The translations under genes and the position numbers were made by a program. From JAICLV01 sp036380925 (GTDB lineage Bacteria; Actinomycetota; Actinomycetes; Acidothermales; Acidothermaceae): a stretch of DNA of 45,472 nucleotides. How positions within the stretch are numbered: the stretch's first letter is position 1; the number at the start of each line of letters is the position of its first letter. Below are positions 40,618-45,472 of the stretch, in pieces. The notes beneath the pieces were generated by a model that did no database searches, was not told the DNA's origin, and saw only the letters and a program-made list of their open reading frames with translations. The DNA is taken from positions 1 to 45,472 of the forward strand of contig DASVDW010000168.1 of NCBI GenBank assembly GCA_036380925.1. The letters run 5' to 3'.

Positions 40618-42252
40618 TCACCCGAGCTCTTTCTCAAACACGACACGACCGCCGACAACGGTGGCATGCACGGGAATGGCCGGCACCTCGCCCGGTTCGG
40701 TGTCGCGTGGGTCGGCGCCGAGCACGACCAAGTCACCGAGCATTCCTTCCGCCACTCGGCCGACGCGATCTTCCTGATGGATCGCGAACGCCGGCGCGGT
40801 GGTCTGCATGTCCACCGCTTGAGCGACCGTCACCGTCTCATCGCCGCCGAGAACCTGGCCGCCACGCGTCTTGCGGGTCACGGCGGACGCCACGGCGAGC
40901 AACGGGTCAACCGGCGCGGTCGGGCAGTCGCTGTTGGCGAGCACGGTTAGGCCGACGTCGATCGCCGTGCGCAGGGGGACCATGCCTCCGGCGGACTCGG
41001 CTCCGAATATGCCGCTCCAGATGTCACCAACAGACCAGATGAACGATGGTTGGGTCGACAGCAGCAAACCGAGCTGCCGCATGCGCGCCAGCCGATCACG
41101 ACCGGGTGTGACGTAGGCGTGCTCGACTCTGTGCCGCAGCGAAGAGGGGCCGTTTCGTCGCGCCGCCTTCGCGAAGGCGTCGAGCGCCATGTCGACCGCG
41201 CGCGGTCCAATCGCGTGCACCGCGACGGCGAGGCCGGCGGCGTCCGCGGCCCGCACAACGTCGTCCAGTTCGGCTTGCTCGATGCGGACGATTCCGGTGT
41301 TGCCGGGATCGCCTGGATATGGCTCATACATCGCGGCGTTCTTGAACGTGCATGAGCCGTCAATGCTGACTTTGACGCCGCCGAGCCGCAGCCAGTCGTC
41401 GCCGTAGCCGCTGCGGAATCCGACGCTGGTCAATGCGTCGAGCGTTGCTTGCGCCTCAATGACACGGACGTAGGACACCACGCGCACACTGAGGTCGTCG
41501 ACCTCGCGCAGGCACTTGTAATCGGAGAACTCGGTTCGGGTGCGGGTGATCTCATGAATTGAGGTGACGCCTCGCTGGTGCAGCCCGCGCAATCCGTCCG
41601 ACAGCGCCTTTAGCCGCTCCGACTCGTCAAGCGGCGGCACCACGGTGTCAACCCGAGTCGTGTCGAGCCGGAGCTTTCCGCGCTCGTGCAACACCCCGGT
41701 CGGCTCACCGTCCTCGTCGCGCTCGATCCGACCACCGGCCGGGTCTGGCGTCGCGCGGTCGATACCGGCCAGTCGCAGCGCGAGAGAGTTCGCGACAGCC
41801 AAATGCTTACCCACTCCGCGCAGCAGCACCGGATGCTGGGCAGAGACGCGGTCGAGGTCGTGCCTGGTCGGCAGCCGACGCTCCTGCAGCCGACCATCCG
41901 CGAGGTTGTCCCCCTCGATCCAGCTGCCAGCGGGCCGGTCGGCGACCCGGCCGGCCACCGCGTCGACGACGTCCTGAATCCGCGTGATCGACGGGTCGTC
42001 GAGATCCAGGAAATGCCTGCGCAGCACCGCGAAGCGGTGGAAATGCGTGTGGCTGTCGACAAAGCCCGGCAGGACGATCCGGCCGCGCAAATCCACGACC
42101 GCCGTCTTGCTGGTCCGATCCGCCAACGCGTGGCCGTCGCTTCCCACCGCGGCGATCACGCCCTGACGTACCCGAACCGCGGTGACACCGTCGCCCGGGC
42201 GGTGCGGCCAGATCCGGCCGTTGACCAAGGCGATGTCGCCGCCGGTCACCAC
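40618..42252 (-). CDS. YtcJ-type amidohydrolase
   Basis: A 544-residue amidohydrolase of the YtcJ/AepA group (amidohydrolase 3), which includes N-substituted formamide deformylases. Metal ligands appear in order: FVDSHTHFHRF (HxH), GGVKVSIDGSCTFKNAAMY, AVAVHAIG, HRVEHAYV and LANSDCPTAPVDP (late Asp). The C-terminal TPVDPLLAV and GDLVVLGADP strands are standard. The carboxylated lysine of some relatives is not certain. It probably hydrolyses a C-N bond in the catabolic substrate. Its GTG overlaps the bicupin stop (GTGGTGA, seven or four bases depending on which GTG is used), so the two are coupled. Confidence 0.9.
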   Translation of the reverse strand: MVTGGDIALVNGRIWPHRPGDGVTAVRVRQGVIAAVGSDGHALADRTSKTAVVDLRGRIVLPGFVDSHTHFHRFAVLRRHFLDLDDPSITRIQDVVDAVAGRVADRPAGSWIEGDNLADGRLQERRLPTRHDLDRVSAQHPVLLRGVGKHLAVANSLALRLAGIDRATPDPAGGRIERDEDGEPTGVLHERGKLRLDTTRVDTVVPPLDESERLKALSDGLRGLHQRGVTSIHEITRTRTEFSDYKCLREVDDLSVRVVSYVRVIEAQATLDALTSVGFRSGYGDDWLRLGGVKVSIDGSCTFKNAAMYEPYPGDPGNTGIVRIEQAELDDVVRAADAAGLAVAVHAIGPRAVDMALDAFAKAARRNGPSSLRHRVEHAYVTPGRDRLARMRQLGLLLSTQPSFIWSVGDIWSGIFGAESAGGMVPLRTAIDVGLTVLANSDCPTAPVDPLLAVASAVTRKTRGGQVLGGDETVTVAQAVDMQTTAPAFAIHQEDRVGRVAEGMLGDLVVLGADPRDTEPGEVPAIPVHATVVGGRVVFEKELG

Positions 42253-43298
42253 GAAGGCCGACCCTCCATCGGATCTGGCCAGACGTAGCCGGTGAGATCC
42301 GGCGCATCCGCCAGGTCGGGCTCCTCCTCAAGCAGGTTCAGCGGGTCGAGCAACACCCGCATCAGGTCATACAGCGAGTCTGAGTTGTGAACCCTGATCA
42401 GCCGCGACGACTTTTCTTTGTCGTCATTGAAGTGTTGATGCCAGCACCAGTGATCGACGATGACAAGGTCACCGGCGCCCCACTCGTAGGAGACGCCGTC
42501 GACCTCGGTGTGACCGCGGCCGGTCACGCAGTACAGGTAGGCCTCACCGCCGTGACGGTGCTTAGCCTGCCACAATCCCGGACCGAGCTCGTGCATGACG
42601 GCGGTGAGGCCCGATGTGCGATACCCGATCGACTCGTCGACGAGGAAGAGGCTGCGTGCGCCGCGCTTCGTGACCCGCGGCGTGACGTCCTCCCACCGTG
42701 TGTTCAGCCGGTATGCCTCAGGACGGGGATTGTTTGCCGACAACCGCTGCAATCGACGGGTGTACGAGTCGGCGCCCGGCTTGGCCGGCTTGGTCGACGC
42801 CGGTGGTGGCAGCAAGTCGGCGATGTCCGTGTCGCCGACGTCCTCAACCACAGCGACGCCGAATGTCTCGTACATTGGCTCGACACTCCAGGTGAGGAAC
42901 CGCGCGTCGGAACCGCTGTCGTTTCCGTGCCGATGCCACGCCCAACATGGGATGTAGACCGTGTCCCATGGACGCCAGTCGATGCGCTGGCCGTTGATCT
43001 CGGTCCATCCCTGGCCCGCGACCACGAACATGATGGCATCCCACGAATGCCGGTGCCGAGTCGACGTGACGCCGGCGGGCACCTCGTGAACGGCGGCGTC
43101 CAAGACCTTCGACGGCCGACCGCCTTCCTCACCGATGTAGATGCCGCGTCTGGTCCCACGCGGAGTGTCTTCAAGCTGGACGTCGGACCCGCGCACGACA
43201 GTGTGCCGATGCTTTCGAGCTTCGGCCACCACGTTGGCGCGCCGCTTGTTCTGAACCTCGTAGTGGGTGAGCCCCGTTTGGGTGACCGCGCGCGCCAT
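42246..43298 (-). CDS. Bicupin dioxygenase-like protein (gentisate dioxygenase type)
   Basis: A 350-residue protein with two cupin domains. The first has TSTRHRHSWDAIMFVVAGQG (His82, His84) and YIPCWAWHRHGN (His122). The second has QAKHRHGGEAYLYCVTGRG (His247, His249) and HWCWHQHFN (His287). Both follow the three-His pattern of gentisate and salicylate 1,2-dioxygenases, which lack the glutamate ligand of other cupins. Such enzymes cleave aromatic rings with Fe(II) and O2. Having both metal sites apparently intact is unusual, as gentisate dioxygenases often use only one. It begins two bases after the single-cupin gene and overlaps the amidohydrolase gene. Confidence 0.88.
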   Translation of the reverse strand: MARAVTQTGLTHYEVQNKRRANVVAEARKHRHTVVRGSDVQLEDTPRGTRRGIYIGEEGGRPSKVLDAAVHEVPAGVTSTRHRHSWDAIMFVVAGQGWTEINGQRIDWRPWDTVYIPCWAWHRHGNDSGSDARFLTWSVEPMYETFGVAVVEDVGDTDIADLLPPPASTKPAKPGADSYTRRLQRLSANNPRPEAYRLNTRWEDVTPRVTKRGARSLFLVDESIGYRTSGLTAVMHELGPGLWQAKHRHGGEAYLYCVTGRGHTEVDGVSYEWGAGDLVIVDHWCWHQHFNDDKEKSSRLIRVHNSDSLYDLMRVLLDPLNLLEEEPDLADAPDLTGYVWPDPMEGRPSW

Positions 43299-43300
43299 AG

Positions 43301-43924
43301 CTAATCTCCGTGCGTGATGAAGCCTTCAGGGCCGAACCGCACGCCGTCCTCGGGATTGACGCTGTAGTACGAGTACGGGGAGAACTTCCCGGACGCGATC
43401 TCGCGGTGCACGTCTTCCATCGGAACGTGCACACCAGCCTCGACCTTGCGGTCGAGGCCCAGCCAATCGAGCATCCGCTTGTTCGTGATGCCCATGTAGA
43501 GAACCGGACCCTCACCAGAGTTCACATGCGTGTGCCACTGCATCGACGGAATGTAGACGAAATCCCCCGCCTGCCAAGGCAGTTTCTGTCCTTGCACCTC
43601 GCTGTGACCAGTGCCTTCAATGATGTAGATGGCCGCCTCGTTGTGGTGCTTGTGCAGCCTGGTGGCCTGGCCGGGCTCGAGCTTCCCGATGTGCACTTGG
43701 ATCGTGCGCAGCGGCAGGTCGATGTCACGGCCGGGGTGGTTCCGGTCGGAATCGGCGTATAGATCGAGGTGCGGCTGGCGATGGATCAGCTTCGCAGCCT
43801 CAATCGGCCGGACTTCTTCCTCGTGGTAGTGCAGCTTTCCGGTGCGCCGGGGACTCTTCGGGTCACCGCGTCCGTGGCCGTGCCCATGTCCGTGGCCGTG
43901 ACCGTGCTGCTCCTCGTTCGACAC
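43301..43924 (-). CDS. Single-cupin protein with His-Gly N-terminal tail
   Basis: A 207-residue protein. Residues 7-18 are six consecutive His-Gly pairs, a likely metal-binding or metal-storage tail. A single cupin follows, with QATRLHKHHNEAAIYIIEGTG (His91, His93) and YIPSMQWHTHVN (His131), a WHTH pattern matching the bicupin's WHRH and WHQH. It may be a second dioxygenase, or an accessory that supplies iron to the bicupin. The GTG has an AAGGAGAG site nine bases upstream. It precedes the bicupin by two bases. Confidence 0.87.
   Translation of the reverse strand: MSNEEQHGHGHGHGHGHGRGDPKSPRRTGKLHYHEEEVRPIEAAKLIHRQPHLDLYADSDRNHPGRDIDLPLRTIQVHIGKLEPGQATRLHKHHNEAAIYIIEGTGHSEVQGQKLPWQAGDFVYIPSMQWHTHVNSGEGPVLYMGITNKRMLDWLGLDRKVEAGVHVPMEDVHREIASGKFSPYSYYSVNPEDGVRFGPEGFITHGD
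43871..43906 (-). repeat. Six-fold His-Gly coding repeat
   Basis: On the minus strand the cupin gene starts with six near-identical six-base units encoding His-Gly. Length variation by slippage is possible. Confidence 0.7.
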
Positions 43925-43978
43925 GCTGTCGGCTCTCCTTGTGATTGCTTGGGGATGGGTGGTGGTCGACCGCCGCGG

Positions 43979-45121
43979 TCAGCTGCCACCGCCGGTCAGC
44001 GATGCGAACTTGGTCGCGACGCTGGTCTGCAGGGCGGCGTCCGCTGGCGTGGAGATCGCGCCGAGCTTCGCGGTCGCCGGCACGCCCTCGGGCTCGGTCT
44101 GGTTGCCCTTGAACTCGTACTTCAGCTGAGCGGCTTGGCCGCCGTCCGGCGAGATCCACCAGCCGAGGAAGCACTTCGCCGCGTTCGGGTGCTGCGCGCC
44201 CTTAAGAACGATCGCGTAGTGGTCTTGCGTGGGGACGACGTCTAGGTACTTGATGTCGACGGGCGCGCCTTTTGCCTGCTGCTCGCGAATCTCGGCGTCG
44301 TGCGAACTGGTGGTGAGTTCGGCCTCGCCGCTGATGACCTTCTGCAGGCTTGCGGTCGCGCCCTTGACCACCATCGGCTTGTCAGTCTTCATGAAGTTCT
44401 GATACCACTGCACGGCCTTGTCCTCGCCCCAGGCGATGCCGAGACCGGAGAGGTACTCACCGCGCGGGTCGACGATGATCTTGCCCGCCCACTTAGAGTT
44501 GACGAGCTCGTCCCAGGTGTTTGGAAGGTCTTCTGCCTTGAGCTTCGTCGTGTTGTAGCCCAAGCCGAGGATGATGCGCTGGGTGCGCACGAACTGCGCG
44601 GTCTCGTCGGTCAGCACGTCGGACTCCGGCACCCCGAGCGACGGCCAGTCGACGGTCGCGATCAGCCCTTGCTTGATGAGCGGGCCGGCCGAGGGGAAGT
44701 CGATGGAGATCGCGTCAACGTCCAGCGGATGGTTGGCCTGCACCTGCGCGACCACGTTCTGGACCGAGTCTTGGGGGCGTTGCGATCCGAAGTTCACCTT
44801 GATCTTCGGGTACTTCTCCTCAAAGCCTTGGACTTCCTTTGCGAACACGTCGGGATCGGTGGTGTCGCGGAAGTTGAGCTGGCCCTCGCTCTCGCCTGCG
44901 GCGCAGGCCGCGGCAAGCCCTCCCGACGCGGCGCCGCCCGACGACCCGCTCGACGAGGGCGCGGCGCTCGCGGTGGCTGGCGGCGCGACCGCGCTCGTGG
45001 TCGGCGTCGAGTCGGCCTTCGTGGAACCGGACCCGGAGCTGGAACAGGCGCTGATGATCAGCCCGACGGCCGAGCCAGCGCACATAAGGAGGGTGGTGCT
45101 GCGACGACGTGAAGCTGGCAC
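43979..45121 (-). CDS. Lipoprotein extracellular binding protein (ABC, Fe3+/spermidine-type fold)
   Basis: A 380-residue type-2 periplasmic-binding-like lipoprotein. A signal peptide with a lipobox (LIISACSS) is followed by a Ser/Thr/Ala/Pro-rich linker of about 45 residues. The mature domain has TDPDVFAKEVQGFEEKYPKIKV, IILGLGYNTTKL and SSHDAEIREQQAKGA, typical of AfuA/PotD-like proteins. It belongs to a different family from the NMT1-like binding protein at 34.9-36.0 kb and has no permease next to it, so it may feed a distant transporter or a pathway intermediate. The GTG has a GAGGGGAG site nine bases upstream. It is the first gene of the locus. Confidence 0.92.
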   Translation of the reverse strand: MPASRRRSTTLLMCAGSAVGLIISACSSSGSGSTKADSTPTTSAVAPPATASAAPSSSGSSGGAASGGLAAACAAGESEGQLNFRDTTDPDVFAKEVQGFEEKYPKIKVNFGSQRPQDSVQNVVAQVQANHPLDVDAISIDFPSAGPLIKQGLIATVDWPSLGVPESDVLTDETAQFVRTQRIILGLGYNTTKLKAEDLPNTWDELVNSKWAGKIIVDPRGEYLSGLGIAWGEDKAVQWYQNFMKTDKPMVVKGATASLQKVISGEAELTTSSHDAEIREQQAKGAPVDIKYLDVVPTQDHYAIVLKGAQHPNAAKCFLGWWISPDGGQAAQLKYEFKGNQTEPEGVPATAKLGAISTPADAALQTSVATKFASLTGGGS

Positions 45122-45373
45122 TGGGCGAACTCCCCTCTCGCTTACCCATCGCCGGCCGGACGGCGCGGCGGAGAAATGGCTGGCCTATCGACGTTCGCGA
45201 CGCCAAAGGCTGCGGTTGGGCGGTGCGCCTAGTCTGCGAGCGAGCTGCAAACTGTGTCAAGTATTCTGGCTACAATTTGACGAGGAACGCTGCCGTCGCC
45301 ACCGTCGCGGGCCGAAACTCGGGCATGGCTGGGCGTGGCCGCGTCGGCGGCCGATGTGGCGAGCGAACGCCGA
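45122..45373. other. Upstream region of the catabolic locus
   Basis: The 252 bases before the first gene of the locus contain an A/T-rich patch at about 45256-45284 with inverted GTCAA/TTGAC arms (around 45257-45284) and a TTGACA on the minus strand, but no convincing -10 partner. I see no gene here. Confidence 0.4.
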
Positions 45374-45472
45374 CTAGCGGCCCCCGCGCGCGCTGCGGGA
45401 GGCGACCGTCTTGGTGAGGCGCCGCGCGCTCACGTTGCCCCCCGCCTTTGCCGCGCCCGCCTTCGCCGACTT
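45374..45472 (-). CDS. C-terminal end of a basic protein (partial)
   Basis: An open minus-strand frame enters from the right edge and ends at a TAG after 32 codons. The tail is rich in Ala, Gly, Lys and Arg (KSAKAGAAKAGG, then SARRLTKTVASRSARGGR) with almost all third positions G or C. It may be the tail of a DNA-binding or other basic protein, but too little is visible to name it. Confidence 0.4.
   Translation of the reverse strand, partial: KSAKAGAAKAGGNVSARRLTKTVASRSARGGR

Noticed and set aside
43871..43906. Short tandem repeat as a CRISPR array
   Set aside because: The six-base units code for His-Gly within a cupin gene; there are no spacers.
1..45472. tRNA, rRNA, insertion sequences or prophage
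   Set aside because: I found no cloverleaf-like segment, rRNA signature, transposase motif or phage gene cluster; one orphan phage-type protein is not enough.

Overview
The window is a very GC-rich stretch of chromosome, most likely from an actinobacterium. Supporting this are strong G/C bias at third codon positions, frequent GTG and some TTG starts, apparent leaderless starts, the actinobacterial small families DUF2277, DUF2630 and DUF6295, GTP-dependent PEP carboxykinase, F420-related genes (FbiD/CofC and an FGD-like luciferase-family enzyme), and an NhaA-DsbA fusion. The sequence does not support a genus. I see no rRNA, tRNA, insertion sequence, CRISPR array or prophage block.

Region 1 (1-15.9 kb) is a mixed housekeeping neighbourhood. 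It holds a cut-off DUF885 protein, a DinB-like protein, trehalose-6-phosphate synthase, an SRPBCC protein, a CrtI-type FAD oxidoreductase, an SDR, a DMT transporter, DUF2277, a succinate-semialdehyde dehydrogenase, a DHA2 MFS exporter behind a perfect inverted repeat, DUF6295, a dienelactone hydrolase, an orphan phage-type small protein, a TauE/SafE permease and an amidohydrolase. Convergent neighbours here overlap or nearly touch at their stop codons.

Region 2 (15.9-29.7 kb) begins with about 700 bp that carries several hairpins and no convincing gene. A LacI regulator, an ATP-grasp enzyme and the NhaA-DsbA fusion follow as one tightly packed unit. Next is a minus-strand run of glpX, pckG, fbiD, xdhC, a mocA-like gene and a GDT1 exporter, with 4-10 base overlaps at most junctions, then DUF2630 and a luciferase-like/hemerythrin fusion. 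It joins gluconeogenesis, F420 precursor synthesis and molybdoenzyme maturation. A PnuC transporter diverges from glpX.

Region 3 (29.9-45.1 kb) is the most interesting part. Twelve genes all on the minus strand form an apparent catabolic locus. From upstream to downstream they are a lipoprotein binding protein, a cupin with a His-Gly tail, a bicupin resembling gentisate dioxygenase, a YtcJ-type amidohydrolase, an M29/NicX-like metalloenzyme, an FGD-like F420 enzyme, a ThDP decarboxylase with benzoylformate-decarboxylase-type catalytic residues, a NitT/TauT-type ABC importer (binding protein, ATPase, two permeases) and an alpha/beta hydrolase. An FMN 2-hydroxyacid oxidase converges on its end. 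I infer uptake and degradation of an aromatic or N-heteroaromatic compound, with a mandelate-like side-chain arm (hydroxyacid to oxoacid to aldehyde) and oxygen-dependent ring cleavage. The substrate is unknown and I do not recognise the arrangement as a described pathway. Partly palindromic GGATAC-N-GTATCC-like sites lie at four promoter regions in and beside this locus and may mark a shared regulator.
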